From assembly GCA_051650265.1 (NCBI GenBank), contig JBOFIR010000150.1:1-41272 (forward strand): a stretch of 41,272 nucleotides of DNA, written 5' to 3'. This document shows, piece by piece, positions 23,462 to 31,981 of the stretch. This stretch comes from JBOFEH01 sp051650265 (GTDB taxonomy: Bacteria; Bacillota; Clostridia; Lachnospirales; Cellulosilyticaceae). Positions within the stretch are counted from its first letter, which is position 1, and each line of letters begins with the position of its first letter. A program made the position numbers and the translations under genes. The notes under the pieces were generated by a model that did no database searches, was not told where the DNA came from, and was given only the letters and a program-made list of their open reading frames with translations.

Positions 23462-23851
23462 CTAGTATTCTTCTGCTAATTTTTCTTTTGGGAAATAAAC
23501 ACCTGCTATGCGAATATCAACAGCTTTAACATCGAGTCCGGTCATTGTTTCAATAGAATTCTTTACTTTTTCTTGAACTTTTAAACAGACGTCTTGAATC
23601 TTCACGCCATATTTGACTGTCCCAACAATATCAACAAACACTTGGTCTTCGCTTACTTCAATACGAATTCCCTTTGATGCTTTCTTGCCTCTAATAGATT
23701 GTACGATATCTGGCTTACCTGCACCAACACTGATGATACCCTCTACTTCTAATGCTGCGATCTCAGCAATTACTGCAATGACATCGTCTGCGATTTGTAC
23801 TTGTCCTATTTCTTCTTCAACATTCATATCGATTACTTTGTTTTCTTCCAC
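23462..23851 (-). CDS. yqhY: Asp23/Gls24 family envelope stress protein YqhY
   Basis: The 129-residue protein has the Asp23 core (residues 10-120): VQIADDVIAVIAEIAALEVEGIIS, a GKxxxKGIRIEV strand, and VKYGVKIQDVCLKVQEKVK. In B. subtilis YqhY lies next to acetyl-CoA carboxylase genes and nusB and affects fatty-acid synthesis control; in this window only the nusB side is kept. The start is GTG 23849-23851, with GGGAGG seven bases upstream; the longer frame begins in the promoter and is not coding. It is the first gene of the run that leads to recN. Confidence 0.9.
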   Translation of the reverse strand: MEENKVIDMNVEEEIGQVQIADDVIAVIAEIAALEVEGIISVGAGKPDIVQSIRGKKASKGIRIEVSEDQVFVDIVGTVKYGVKIQDVCLKVQEKVKNSIETMTGLDVKAVDIRIAGVYFPKEKLAEEY

Positions 23852-23900
23852 AGTAATGCCTCCCAACTTTATGCTTAAAGCATAAACTATTCTACGTTTT

Positions 23901-23929
23901 ATTATATACAATATCCACACACGTGTAAA
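23901..23929 (-). promoter_or_regulatory. Sigma-A promoter of the yqhY-nusB-xseAB-ispA operon
   Basis: TTTACA (23929-23924), a 17-base spacer and perfect TATAAT (23906-23901) on the minus strand lie 50 bases before the yqhY GTG. It is separated from the spoIIIA operon by a bidirectional terminator. Confidence 0.72.
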
Positions 23930-23945
23930 GAACTAAGACATAGAG

Positions 23946-23978
23946 AAAGTAGCCTACATCGCAAACGTAGGCTACTTT
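23946..23978. terminator. Terminator at the end of the spoIIIA operon
   Basis: AAAGTAGCCTAC (23946-23957) pairs perfectly with GTAGGCTACTTT (23967-23978) across a 9-base loop. It lies six bases after the spoIIIAH stop codon. The T-run is better on the plus strand (TTTTATTATTATTT) than the minus strand, but the minus strand is the one with a gene to end. Confidence 0.78.
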
Positions 23979-23983
23979 TATTA

Positions 23984-24745
23984 TTATTTGTTATTTGACT
24001 CTGCATTCACTTTCAAACAAGAAATTTTAATTTGCCCCATTGTATAACCTGTTTTTCTATGAACAATCTCTTCAATTTGAGCGATTTGCTCGTCTGTAAG
24101 TTTGTCTGCATTGACAACAACATCAACTGTATCTTCATCCATTCTTACAAAGACATCTTTGAATCCTTTTGCTCTTAGAAGTGATTCTGAACTTGTTTCT
24201 TTCTCGATGCGATCTTGGATCACTAAGAGGCTTTGGGCAGCTTTTGCTTTTGTCTCTTGGTCCATGTCATCGTTTGCAACACATTCATTGAGTTGTTCGA
24301 TTTGTGCTGCACGAGACTGCTCACGAAGCATTCTTTCCTCTGCAAAGTAGCTCACACCCACTGTCTTGTCTGTTACGATCTCTCCACTTGATGCTTCTAC
24401 ACTTTTATCAGTTGCTTTCTTTGTGATCACTACCTGATGAGCTGATGCTTGCTGCTCATCTTCTTTGATGAGCGGCTCGTCTTCACCGATCACAGCAACA
24501 TTACTACTATTTGATGTGAGATCATCACCATCTGGTGGTAATGTTTCCATTGTAGCAAACTGATCAAAGAAGTTATCATCCGTCATCATATCTTCTACGG
24601 CGACTTGATTGGGATCGTTTTGGCCAGCTTGGACTAAATCAGGTGTCATCGTTGTAGGTGGCTCACTCAGACCAAGGTAGGCTGCAATGGCAATCATGAA
24701 TACAAGAACTGTTACAATAATTTGGTTTCTCTTGAACTGGAACAT
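23984..24745 (-). CDS. spoIIIAH: Stage III sporulation protein AH
   Basis: SpoIIIAH is the mother-cell membrane protein whose outside domain, a type III secretion ring-like (YscJ/FliF) fold, binds forespore SpoIIQ to connect the two membranes. One membrane helix (residues 8-27), a long acidic low-complexity linker (about 35-125) and the ring-forming domain (about 150-250, with LLRAKGFKDVFVRMDEDTVDVVV) can be seen. The length, 253, is somewhat above the 218 of B. subtilis because of the linker. No SpoIIQ gene is in the window. It is last in the spoIIIAA-AH operon. Confidence 0.93.
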   Translation of the reverse strand: MFQFKRNQIIVTVLVFMIAIAAYLGLSEPPTTMTPDLVQAGQNDPNQVAVEDMMTDDNFFDQFATMETLPPDGDDLTSNSSNVAVIGEDEPLIKEDEQQASAHQVVITKKATDKSVEASSGEIVTDKTVGVSYFAEERMLREQSRAAQIEQLNECVANDDMDQETKAKAAQSLLVIQDRIEKETSSESLLRAKGFKDVFVRMDEDTVDVVVNADKLTDEQIAQIEEIVHRKTGYTMGQIKISCLKVNAESNNK

Positions 24746-24760
24746 TTTTTTGTTACCCCC

Positions 24761-25324
24761 CTAATTTTTAACCATTTTAAATACTGATATTTTGTTCTCG
24801 CCAATACTTACAAGTGATTTAACTGCCTTTATGATGCTTTCTTTCACTAGCGCATCATCTCCACCTTCTGCCAAAACGAGTACCCCCTCGATCGTCGGTC
24901 TAGTCTCTTTAATCACATAAGGTGTGTTTCCGTTTTGCATCACAATCTTGTTTTGTTCATCTGATTTTTTGGTAGCCCTTGTACCACCACCGCCGTCAAC
25001 TTCTTGAACATCAGACGTATTATGTACGACCTCTGAAGCAAGGACCTTTTCTTTAGAGGCATTGGTCGTAACCATCACGTCCACTTTGCCTGCCCCTTCC
25101 ATTTGTCCAAGTATCGCTTCTAGTCTCTTTTCAAGTAGTTCCTCGTAGGTGAGCTCCTCCTTTTGGGAGTTGACTGTCACCACTTGCTTGTCATCAATAG
25201 GTTTTTCCCGGGCAGGCTTTGGTAAATAACTTACAAGTAGCCCCACTCCGATCACCCCAGCTGCTACGAGAGCAAGTAACTGCTCCTTGCTCAACTTCAT
25301 TTTATCTGGCTTCTGATCTGGCAT
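24761..25324 (-). CDS. spoIIIAG: Stage III sporulation protein AG
   Basis: SpoIIIAG forms the large ring of the feeding-tube channel between mother cell and forespore. An N-terminal membrane helix (about residues 18-37, LLALVAAGVIGVGLLVSYL) is followed by a ring-building motif domain with LEAILGQMEGAGKVDVMVTT near 65-85 and GVLVLAEGGDDALVKESI. A GGGGT segment breaks the fold in the middle, as in other AG proteins. ATG 25322-25324 is used; a GTG three codons upstream overlaps the ribosome site. The 16-base gap to spoIIIAH and order within the operon support the call. Confidence 0.92.
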   Translation of the reverse strand: MPDQKPDKMKLSKEQLLALVAAGVIGVGLLVSYLPKPAREKPIDDKQVVTVNSQKEELTYEELLEKRLEAILGQMEGAGKVDVMVTTNASKEKVLASEVVHNTSDVQEVDGGGGTRATKKSDEQNKIVMQNGNTPYVIKETRPTIEGVLVLAEGGDDALVKESIIKAVKSLVSIGENKISVFKMVKN

Positions 25325-25345
25325 CTTTCTCACATCCTTTATCTA

Positions 25346-25930
25346 TTAGTGCTGTACTGTTATATATATATTATCTTTGTCCCAATTATAGACTTCTTTT
25401 AAATATTTTTTTATTTCATCTTTTACGTGTTGATCGTTTAGGGTAAAGCTCTCATCTTTCTCTCCGATCTTGATTCGTGGCACACTGACTGCCTCCCCCT
25501 TTGTTTCCTTGGTCTGAATCACCAGGTCCACTTCTTTCACAGAGAAGTCCATATTATCATCGCTCATCTCAATCCGTACATTGCATACTGTGATTGGAAA
25601 AGTCTTCTCCAGCATCAGCTCCACCTGCTCTGTAATCTGCTTTTCATAAACATCTCGCAGGCTCTCTTGCTGCCTTGACTGCTCGGCCTCAAATTCACTA
25701 TAGGCAGGCTTGGTGCCAAGCTGCTCTTGATAATACATCACATAACTTTCAAATGTATCTTTATCCCTTACTTCTGTTACAACTTTGATCACAGGTGAAA
25801 TAATGGTATAAACAACGATAAATCCCAGTACCAGCTTCAAATACTTTTTCAGATCATTACTTGGAAAAAACATTTCTATCAATACAACAAAAAGCATGGT
25901 CCATATCAATAACTGCAAGTATCCGTTCAT
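25346..25930 (-). CDS. spoIIIAF: Stage III sporulation protein AF
   Basis: SpoIIIAF is a mother-cell membrane protein with a small ring-like domain. Two membrane helices at residues 4-21 and 32-50 (VLGFIVVYTIISPVIKVV) are followed by a soluble part of about 140 residues with a helical region (about 70-115) and a beta-rich end (PITVCNVRIEMSDDNMDF). The length, 194, is normal. The N-terminal LIWTMLFVVLIEMFFPSNDLKKY is the family signature. It lies between spoIIIAE and spoIIIAG. Confidence 0.92.
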   Translation of the reverse strand: MNGYLQLLIWTMLFVVLIEMFFPSNDLKKYLKLVLGFIVVYTIISPVIKVVTEVRDKDTFESYVMYYQEQLGTKPAYSEFEAEQSRQQESLRDVYEKQITEQVELMLEKTFPITVCNVRIEMSDDNMDFSVKEVDLVIQTKETKGEAVSVPRIKIGEKDESFTLNDQHVKDEIKKYLKEVYNWDKDNIYITVQH

Positions 25931-25942
25931 CTTTTGCCTCCC

Positions 25943-27118
25943 CTATGTTAAGTTTGTCCCTATACTAATACAGATGAGCATCACTACGACACATAGTATG
26001 GCAACAATCCCCACACAACTCATAATAAACTCACACCCCTTAGCAAGATTCGTTGCAATATCTGCCATCTTCCTCTCTCCTACAGGCTGTACAATCGCAC
26101 CTGCAAGATGATAGAGCACTGTATAAGCAAGCATCTTGATGAGCGGTAGACCGACCAACAGACAAATCCAGATAATCACACCCACGCCAAAGGAGTTCTT
26201 GACGATCTGTGCACAGGCCATAATAAACTCGAGCGCCCCACGACTTGCATCTCCCACCACAGGGATAAATGCTGTACCAAAAGTAATGGCACTCTTCTTC
26301 ATCGCCACATCCATCAGTGGCAATGTCACTTTGTAGATCCCCATGATTGCAAGACTTGCAATCAAAATGCCTCTGAGAATGTACTTGGTCCACTTGTAAA
26401 AGAGTTTGACTAGCTTATCCACTTTGATCTCTTCACTCATACTACTGACAATCTGCAAGACCACAATCCCTACCACTGCAGGTAAGATGATCCTCTGTAC
26501 CACCAACGCAATCAAGTTGAGCCCCCCTACAATGACAGGAGCAAGCGCTGCCGAAGAGGTGATATAACCTGATACCGCCATAAATCCTAGTAGTGTCGGC
26601 ACTGCCACCAACATCATGTCACAGAGCTGCCGAATCGTCGTATCTGCCACACTTACCAGCATAAAAAGTGAATGCATGATCGTATAGATCACTAGCATAT
26701 AGCAGACAACAAACCCGACCTTAGTCACATTGCTGGACTTAAAAGAAGTTGTCAGCGTCTGTAGGAAGCTACAAAGGAGTACAATCAAGATAAACCGTAT
26801 CACAATATCAATATAGGTATAAACTTCACCAAAGAACGCTTCCCCAATGGCACCAAGCAGCGCCTGTACTGAAAACCGCTCCTGCCCTGTAATGAGCCGA
26901 AGCACCTGTTCGCTCAGATCAAAGTCCCTGAGTTGGGGCACTTCACTTTTGAGCACTTCTTCCATCTCATCTACTGCTCCCCAGTTGAGCATGTCAATCT
27001 GCTGCTGCAAAATCGCTTGTTTCTCAGAAGGTTCTATGGACTGCGTCCCATAGGTTGGTATGAGCATCATTCCCCATAGACTGAGTATACTCACGAGTAG
27101 CAAAATCTTCTTTCGCAT
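25943..27118 (-). CDS. spoIIIAE: Stage III sporulation protein AE
   Basis: SpoIIIAE is the polytopic membrane core of the SpoIIIA channel. A signal-like N-terminus is followed by about 70 extracytoplasmic residues, then about seven to eight membrane helices from residue 105 to the end. The family features KSAITFGTAFIPVVGDASRGALE and VYTYIDIVIRFILIVLLCSF are visible. The length, 391, is standard. It is placed between spoIIIAD (22 bases) and spoIIIAF (12 bases). Confidence 0.95.
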   Translation of the reverse strand: MRKKILLLVSILSLWGMMLIPTYGTQSIEPSEKQAILQQQIDMLNWGAVDEMEEVLKSEVPQLRDFDLSEQVLRLITGQERFSVQALLGAIGEAFFGEVYTYIDIVIRFILIVLLCSFLQTLTTSFKSSNVTKVGFVVCYMLVIYTIMHSLFMLVSVADTTIRQLCDMMLVAVPTLLGFMAVSGYITSSAALAPVIVGGLNLIALVVQRIILPAVVGIVVLQIVSSMSEEIKVDKLVKLFYKWTKYILRGILIASLAIMGIYKVTLPLMDVAMKKSAITFGTAFIPVVGDASRGALEFIMACAQIVKNSFGVGVIIWICLLVGLPLIKMLAYTVLYHLAGAIVQPVGERKMADIATNLAKGCEFIMSCVGIVAILCVVVMLICISIGTNLT

Positions 27119-27140
27119 CTGACTTCACCCCTAGCTTCCC

Positions 27141-27524
27141 CTATAGCAGTTGGGTAATAAGATCAATAAGGGCTAGGGCAATCGGTGCTGCCAATACCAA
27201 GATCATTACTTTACCTGCTAATTGTATTTTGTTCCCAATCGCTTCTTCTCCCCCATCCTTACAGATGGTGTAGGCAAACTCTGCAATATAAGCAATCCCT
27301 ATGACTTTAAAAATGATAAGCAAATAACTGTTTTGTAAGCTGATCTTGTCTGCTAAAGTATAGATCACATCAAATACTGAACCTAACTGTGGCACGATGA
27401 CAAGAAGCATTAATGTGATTGTAAGCAATCGAAGGATATTAGCCGTTGGCTTATGATTCTCCGATACAATCATGATGAGTATCATGGCTGCCACACCAAA
27501 CCCCGCTAATTTCAAAATATCCAT
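27141..27524 (-). CDS. spoIIIAD: Stage III sporulation protein AD
   Basis: SpoIIIAD is a small hydrophobic channel subunit related to SpoIIIAC. The 127 residues hold four likely helices; the segment FKVIGIAYIAEFAYTICKDGGEEAIGNKIQLAGK, spread over residues 72-105, is the conserved core. It is a little shorter at the C-terminus than the B. subtilis protein. AGGAGG is located before ATG 27522-27524, nine bases after spoIIIAC's neighbour gap. Confidence 0.93.
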   Translation of the reverse strand: MDILKLAGFGVAAMILIMIVSENHKPTANILRLLTITLMLLVIVPQLGSVFDVIYTLADKISLQNSYLLIIFKVIGIAYIAEFAYTICKDGGEEAIGNKIQLAGKVMILVLAAPIALALIDLITQLL

Positions 27525-27533
27525 AAGCGCCTC

Positions 27534-27731
27534 CTAGAACATAAACAATGTTTCCACCGTCTTGAATAGATCATAGATATAGGTTCCTGCAATTCCTAAC
27601 ACAATGATCAGTGCAATCAAGGAAACCATTGCAGATTCTGTATCCCTTCCCACTTCTTTGAGTACCTTACAAATGAAAAATGCCATAATTCCCACGCCTG
27701 CTACTTTCATCAAAATCATAAAATCGATCAT
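27534..27731 (-). CDS. spoIIIAC: Stage III sporulation protein AC
   Basis: A 65-residue membrane protein with two helices (about 5-23 and 35-55) around the loop CKVLKEVGRDTESAM, which is the family's most conserved piece. It works with SpoIIIAD in the mother-cell membrane part of the SpoIIIA-SpoIIQ channel. The operon position between AB and AD and the size are as expected. Confidence 0.94.
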   Translation of the reverse strand: MIDFMILMKVAGVGIMAFFICKVLKEVGRDTESAMVSLIALIIVLGIAGTYIYDLFKTVETLFMF

Positions 27732-27747
27732 CTTTCAATTCCCCCTC

Positions 27748-28263
27748 TTATAATAAAAGTATGGCAACGCTTGCGCCTGCTAGCATCCCCATAGTAGTGT
27801 TGAACTTACTACTTTTTTCATAGTGTACCCGTTCCCCTTCATACAAGTGACGAAGACTCTCTAGCACACGGTCAATATTCTTCTTTTGCATCTCCTTGTC
27901 CAGATACCCTGCAGCTACACCAAAAGGCTCAATGAGTGGATAGACTTTATCCTCTAGATGTAGCGCCTGACGATTGGCCATGATCCCTTGCCGCCATACC
28001 AGTCCAAGATCTACAGCTTCTCTTTTCTCAATCGCCTCTGCAAAATACCCAAAGAGACTCCCTACCTGCGGCAAACTACTACGGGCCACATTCTTACAGG
28101 CCTCATCAAGTGGCGTGAGCCCATAGTCAATTTCAGACTTTAGCAGTTCAAAGGCAAATATCATATTCTCAAGTTCTTTCATATGCTGCTTTTTGTGATA
28201 ATCTCTCAAAAAACCCATGAACGTACAACCTGCAAATACCATGAGCAGACCAAAAAGTTTCAT
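27748..28263 (-). CDS. spoIIIAB: Stage III sporulation protein AB
   Basis: SpoIIIAB is a membrane protein resembling type II secretion / type IV pilus platform protein GspF, thought to couple the SpoIIIAA ATPase to the channel. It has an N-terminal helix (3-19), a long helical soluble region with MIFAFELLKSEIDYGLTPLDEA, and a C-terminal helix (MGMLAGASVAILLL). The length, 171, is normal. The start overlaps the spoIIIAA stop by four bases, giving coupled translation. Confidence 0.94.
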   Translation of the reverse strand: MKLFGLLMVFAGCTFMGFLRDYHKKQHMKELENMIFAFELLKSEIDYGLTPLDEACKNVARSSLPQVGSLFGYFAEAIEKREAVDLGLVWRQGIMANRQALHLEDKVYPLIEPFGVAAGYLDKEMQKKNIDRVLESLRHLYEGERVHYEKSSKFNTTMGMLAGASVAILLL

Positions 28264-29207
28264 AGACTCCCCACCTTCCCTAGTATCTTGGATGTATCAA
28301 TCACTTCTTCTACTGTGCAAGGACCCCTCCGATGGGACAAGATCACGACTCGCTCTATCATCCGACTCTCTATCATCTTGCGGATCCCTTCTTTTTTGTA
28401 GCAGTCTGCTAGATCTTTGCCATGGGTTGTACACACAATAGATACACCAGCACCAAGTACATCTTCTATAGCCCTTGCATCCTCTTGGCTACCAATCTCA
28501 TCCACGGCAATCACATCAGGTGCCATAGCCCGAAGGAGCATACGCATCCCCTCTACCTTTGGGCAGCCATCTAGTACATCTGTACGTGGTCCCACATCAT
28601 TTTGAGGCACCCCCATATAACAGCCTGCAATCTCAGAACGCTCGTCCACAAGGCCTACAGTATAAGGCCCATAGCCACTATACCCATTGCTGAGGCTCCG
28701 CACCAGATCACGAAGAAGTGTCGTCTTTCCGCACTTGGGTGGTGAGACGATTAATGTATGATAAACCCGCTCTCTTCCTAAGAGATAAGGGAGTACTTTC
28801 TGACTGCACCCTACTACCTCATGTGCCACACGAATATTGAGTGCCCCAATATGTTTGAGTGTCTTGATGCCCCTATTTTCAAGTATGACCTTGCCCACGA
28901 TCCCTACACGGTGCCCACCTTCTATGGTAATATAGCCTTGCCTAATATCCTCCTCCAAAGCATACATCGAAAAGCCACTCATGAATTTGAGGATACTTTG
29001 AATATCTTGCTCACTGACTGTATAACTTTTTCCAACCTCACATAGCCCACTACTTCCAAGTCCATATTCCTTACTATTACTCACCAAGATCATCGGCCTG
29101 CCTGTCCTAAGCCGCAGCTCCTGCATCGTCTGCCAGTGACTTTCTGGCACACCACCCAGCATCTGCCTCAGATGTTGGGGCATGATTTTGAGCAAACTCT
29201 CTCTCAT
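28260..29207 (-). CDS. spoIIIAA: Stage III sporulation protein AA (ATPase)
   Basis: SpoIIIAA is a secretion-type AAA ATPase and the first gene of the eight-gene operon. Walker A SPPKCGKTT lies at residues 155-163, followed by LVDERSEIAGCYMGVPQNDVG and Walker B DVIAVDEIGSQEDARAI. The N-terminal half (about 20-130) is the family's own domain, with ELRLRTGRPMIL. The length, 315, is normal. The ribosome site GGAGGAATAG is strong. I could not find a convincing sigma-E -35/-10 pair in front, although the gene is a mother-cell gene in studied spore formers. Confidence 0.96.
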   Translation of the reverse strand: MRESLLKIMPQHLRQMLGGVPESHWQTMQELRLRTGRPMILVSNSKEYGLGSSGLCEVGKSYTVSEQDIQSILKFMSGFSMYALEEDIRQGYITIEGGHRVGIVGKVILENRGIKTLKHIGALNIRVAHEVVGCSQKVLPYLLGRERVYHTLIVSPPKCGKTTLLRDLVRSLSNGYSGYGPYTVGLVDERSEIAGCYMGVPQNDVGPRTDVLDGCPKVEGMRMLLRAMAPDVIAVDEIGSQEDARAIEDVLGAGVSIVCTTHGKDLADCYKKEGIRKMIESRMIERVVILSHRRGPCTVEEVIDTSKILGKVGSL

Positions 29208-29281
29208 GACCTATTCCTCCTTCGTAATTCTGTGATAGTTCAATATATGAAGGCGTGTCCCCCTTTAGAACTTTTGGGCAC

Positions 29282-29307
29282 AAAAAAAGATGCCCCAAAG
29301 GACATCT
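29282..29307 (-). terminator. Terminator after efp
   Basis: AGATGTCC and GGGCATCT (8 base pairs, one G-U; 29300-29307 and 29288-29295) with a 4-base loop are followed by a T-run on the minus strand, about 18 bases after the efp stop codon. It separates efp from the sporulation operon. Confidence 0.8.
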
Positions 29308-29324
29308 CTTAGAAAAGTATGAGC

Positions 29325-29882
29325 TTACGCTCTACTCATGTATTCACCTGTACGTGTATCGATACGGATTGTTTCACCTTGCTCGATGAATAATGGTACC
29401 ATTACTCTTGCACCAGTTTCAACGATCGCTGGTTTAGTAGCACCTTGAGCTGTATCACCTTTGATTCCTGGCTCAGTCTCAGTGATTTCAAGTTCAACGT
29501 TGATTGGTGGTTCAACACCAAATACAGAACCTTGGTGTGCAAGCATTTTTACCATATCGTTTTCTTTAACGAATTTTAAGCTATCGCCTAAAACGTCTGC
29601 GTTAAGAGCAATTTGATCGTAAGTGTTGATATCCATGAAGTGGAATAACTCACCATCATTGTATAAGTATTGCATCTCACTACGGTCGATATGTGCTTTT
29701 GGCATTTTTTCAGATGGACGGAAAGTTCTTTCAATAACCGCACCTGATTTAATATTTCTAAGTTTACAACGAACAAAGGCAGCACCTTTACCTGGTTTTA
29801 CGTGTTGGAATTCAATAATTTGAAGTAAATTGCCTTCAAATTCGACTGTAACGCCGTTTTTAAAATCGCCTGCTTGAATCAT
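29325..29882 (-). CDS. efp: Translation elongation factor P
   Basis: EF-P rescues ribosomes stalled at consecutive prolines. Three beta-barrel domains can be followed: KOW-like N-domain with the loop HVKPGKGAAF (K32 at the tip, the residue modified in some bacteria), the OB domain with MPKAHIDRSEMQYLYNDG, and the C-terminal domain ending IRIDTRTGEYMSRA. The length, 185, is exact for the family. It has its own promoter and terminator, lying between an M24 peptidase and spoIIIAA, the usual clostridial order. Confidence 0.98.
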   Translation of the reverse strand: MIQAGDFKNGVTVEFEGNLLQIIEFQHVKPGKGAAFVRCKLRNIKSGAVIERTFRPSEKMPKAHIDRSEMQYLYNDGELFHFMDINTYDQIALNADVLGDSLKFVKENDMVKMLAHQGSVFGVEPPINVELEITETEPGIKGDTAQGATKPAIVETGARVMVPLFIEQGETIRIDTRTGEYMSRA

Positions 29883-29914
29883 GGTCGTTCCTCCTAATCT
29901 GTTTTTCCTAATCT

Positions 29915-29943
29915 AGTTTAAACTACATTGACATTTTTTTCAA
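29915..29943 (-). promoter_or_regulatory. Sigma-A promoter of efp
   Basis: TTGAAA (29943-29938), a 17-base spacer and TAAACT (29920-29915) on the minus strand precede a GGAGGAA ribosome site and ATG 29880-29882 by about 33 bases. The -10 is the half of a short palindrome AGTTTAAACT. Confidence 0.65.
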
Positions 29944-29954
29944 CGATTTTTTGT

Positions 29955-31034
29955 CTATTTGATGGTGATCAGCTGTTTTGGTGATGAAGTAAGGTTCATG
30001 ATGCCATCTTCTGTCACCACAACCATATCCTCTATACGGACACCCCCAAACCCTGGCACATAGATCCCTGGCTCTACAGTAAGTACCATCCCTGGCTCAA
30101 GTACCGTCTCATCTAGCATAGAGAACCTTGGATTCTCATGGATCTCACGACCCACTGAATGGCCCAGTCCATGCCCAAAGTACGCCCCATAGCCTGCTTC
30201 TGTGATGATATCTCTGGCAATCTTGTCAATCTCCTTACAGACCATACCTGGCCTAATCGCTGCAAGCGCCGCTTCTTGGGCTCTCAGTACAGTCTCATAG
30301 ATCTCAAGATGCCTCGCTGATGCCTCACCAATCACAAGTGTACGTGTCATATCTGAGCAGTACCCTTCATACACACAGCCAAAGTCCATCACCACAAAGT
30401 CTCCTTCGTTGAATGTCTCACTCCCTGGTGTCGCATGACAAAGAGAAGACTTTGCACCTGCTGCAACAATCGGGTTAAAAGATGTGCCGCTCGCACCACC
30501 CATACGCATGATGCGTTCGATCTCAAGGGCAACCTCAGTCTCAGTGAGCCCCTGTTTGTAGCCTTCTGTGATAAATGGCACAATCTTAGAAAAAGCTAGA
30601 TCGCCAAGTGCTTCTGCTTTGCGTAGGCTCTCTATCTCCGCCCCATCTTTGCGTTGTCTTAGTGTCTCTACTAGCCCTTCTGTCCCTACAAAAGTAAAGC
30701 CTTCATAGCTTTCAAAAGTCTTGAACGTACTGTAGTTAGTATGAGCACTTTCAAACCCAATATGCCAAGCTTTTTCTTCCTTTGCAAGCGCGATGGCTGT
30801 ACCAATAAGCCCTACATTGCCTTGGTTTACTATCTCAAACTCAGGTGCCTGACCCGCTGCTTGCTCCATATATCTAAAATCAGTGATGAGCTTTTGACTT
30901 GTCTTTGAGATGTAGAGCATCCCGTTTGACCCGGTAAAGCCACTGAGGTATGCCACGTTGGCATGACTGCCAATAAGGAGTGCATCGATGCTACGTCCTG
31001 CCATGCCTTCTCTTAATTTTTCAATGCGTTTCAT
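29955..31034 (-). CDS. pepP: M24 family Xaa-Pro aminopeptidase
   Basis: The enzyme removes the first residue from peptides with proline in second position, and needs two metal ions. A creatinase-like N-domain (residues 1-125, with ANVAYLSGFTGSNGMLYI) precedes the pita-bread domain. The metal ligands can be located in VVMDFGCVYEGYCSDMTRT, GHGLGHSVGREIHE, MVLTVEPGIYVPG and GVRIEDMVVV. The length, 359, is usual for the short bacterial type. It overlaps aroQ by four bases (ATGA) and lies just upstream of efp, the common pairing. The exact name (YqhT/PapA-type) is not certain. Confidence 0.94.
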   Translation of the reverse strand: MKRIEKLREGMAGRSIDALLIGSHANVAYLSGFTGSNGMLYISKTSQKLITDFRYMEQAAGQAPEFEIVNQGNVGLIGTAIALAKEEKAWHIGFESAHTNYSTFKTFESYEGFTFVGTEGLVETLRQRKDGAEIESLRKAEALGDLAFSKIVPFITEGYKQGLTETEVALEIERIMRMGGASGTSFNPIVAAGAKSSLCHATPGSETFNEGDFVVMDFGCVYEGYCSDMTRTLVIGEASARHLEIYETVLRAQEAALAAIRPGMVCKEIDKIARDIITEAGYGAYFGHGLGHSVGREIHENPRFSMLDETVLEPGMVLTVEPGIYVPGFGGVRIEDMVVVTEDGIMNLTSSPKQLITIK

Positions 31035-31477
31035 GTATTTGCCTCTTTTCTGTTGTAATCAAGTGCATCTATACCAAGTTTGTAGCTATCAAATCCAAAG
31101 CCACCAATGATCCCTATGCAGCTTGCAGCTGTCACAGAGTGCTGTCTGAAGCTTTCCCTTGCGTGGATATTTGAAATATGTACCTCCACCGTTGGGATCG
31201 CTACGCTTTTAATGGCATCACTTAGGGCATAACTATAGTGGGTGAGTGCACCTGGATTGATCACGATTCCTTCTATGCCTTCATGATAGCACTGCTGAAG
31301 ATAGTCAATAATTGCCCCTTCATGATTGGACTGAAAAAAATCCAAAACAATGTGCTTTGCCTTAGCATATGCTACAAGCTCATTTTGTAAACTTTCTAAA
31401 GATGCATTTCCATAAATATGCGGCTCTCTGATTCCCAAAAAATTCAGATTCGGCCCATTAATAATTGCAATTTTCAT
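31031..31477 (-). CDS. aroQ: 3-Dehydroquinate dehydratase, type II
   Basis: AroQ dehydrates 3-dehydroquinate to 3-dehydroshikimate in the chorismate pathway. NGPNLNFLGIREPHIYG at residues 7-23 provides the catalytic arginine (R17) and tyrosine (Y22). INPGALTHYSYALSDAI and VEVHISNIHARESFR complete the active site and dodecamer contacts. The length, 148, is standard. It is in line with aroK (9 bases upstream) and the M24 peptidase (overlap of four). Confidence 0.97.
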   Translation of the reverse strand: MKIAIINGPNLNFLGIREPHIYGNASLESLQNELVAYAKAKHIVLDFFQSNHEGAIIDYLQQCYHEGIEGIVINPGALTHYSYALSDAIKSVAIPTVEVHISNIHARESFRQHSVTAASCIGIIGGFGFDSYKLGIDALDYNRKEANT

Positions 31478-31486
31478 CTTACACCT

Positions 31487-31981
31487 CTATTTTATCAATT
31501 GTATCAGCTCATCCACCACTTGCAAAGGCGTTTTTTCATCACCTATAATCTGATAAGTTGCCACTTCTTCATACCATGCCTGCCGCGACTCATAGAGCGC
31601 TTTGAGGCGCTCATAATCTGTGGCCAGTGGCCTATTGCTATCTTCTGCGATGCGTCCATACAAAATATCAAAGTCAACTTTGAGATAGATGCACAGGGCG
31701 TCTTTGAGAAAGGCTCGGTTATCCCTGCGACCCACAACGCCGCCACCTGTACAAATGATTCCCGCACCACCTTCTCCTACCTTACAAAGACACGTATGCT
31801 CCAACTCTCTAAAATAGCCTTCACCATACTTCTCAAAAATCTCAGGAATACGCATCTTGGCTTCATGGATGATGTAGTCATCAAGATCAATACTTTTGAT
31901 CCCGATCCGTTTGCCGAGGAGTGTACCTATCGTCGTCTTACCACATCCCATGAAACCCACTAGATAAATCTTATGATTCAT
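31487..31981 (-). CDS. aroK: Shikimate kinase
   Basis: AroK phosphorylates shikimate with ATP. Walker A GFMGCGKTT is at residues 9-17. The shikimate-binding residues are in SIDLDDYI, the FRELE motif and the TGGGVVGR loop, and the lid carries RPLA. The length is 164 residues. ATG 31979-31981 is chosen, with AAAAGGC upstream, since it gives the family start MNHKIYLVGFMGCGKT; a start five codons earlier adds a basic tail. It overlaps the ComFB gene by 11 bases. Confidence 0.95.
   Translation of the reverse strand: MNHKIYLVGFMGCGKTTIGTLLGKRIGIKSIDLDDYIIHEAKMRIPEIFEKYGEGYFRELEHTCLCKVGEGGAGIICTGGGVVGRRDNRAFLKDALCIYLKVDFDILYGRIAEDSNRPLATDYERLKALYESRQAWYEEVATYQIIGDEKTPLQVVDELIQLIK

Noticed and set aside
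29208..29281. A sigma-E promoter in front of spoIIIAA
   Set aside because: CATATATT (29249-29242, minus strand) would pass as a -10, but no -35 with the right spacing was found, so I do not list it.
31418..31963. A 181-codon open frame on the plus strand
   Set aside because: It is the mirror of aroK and aroQ and has no recognisable motif or ribosome site.
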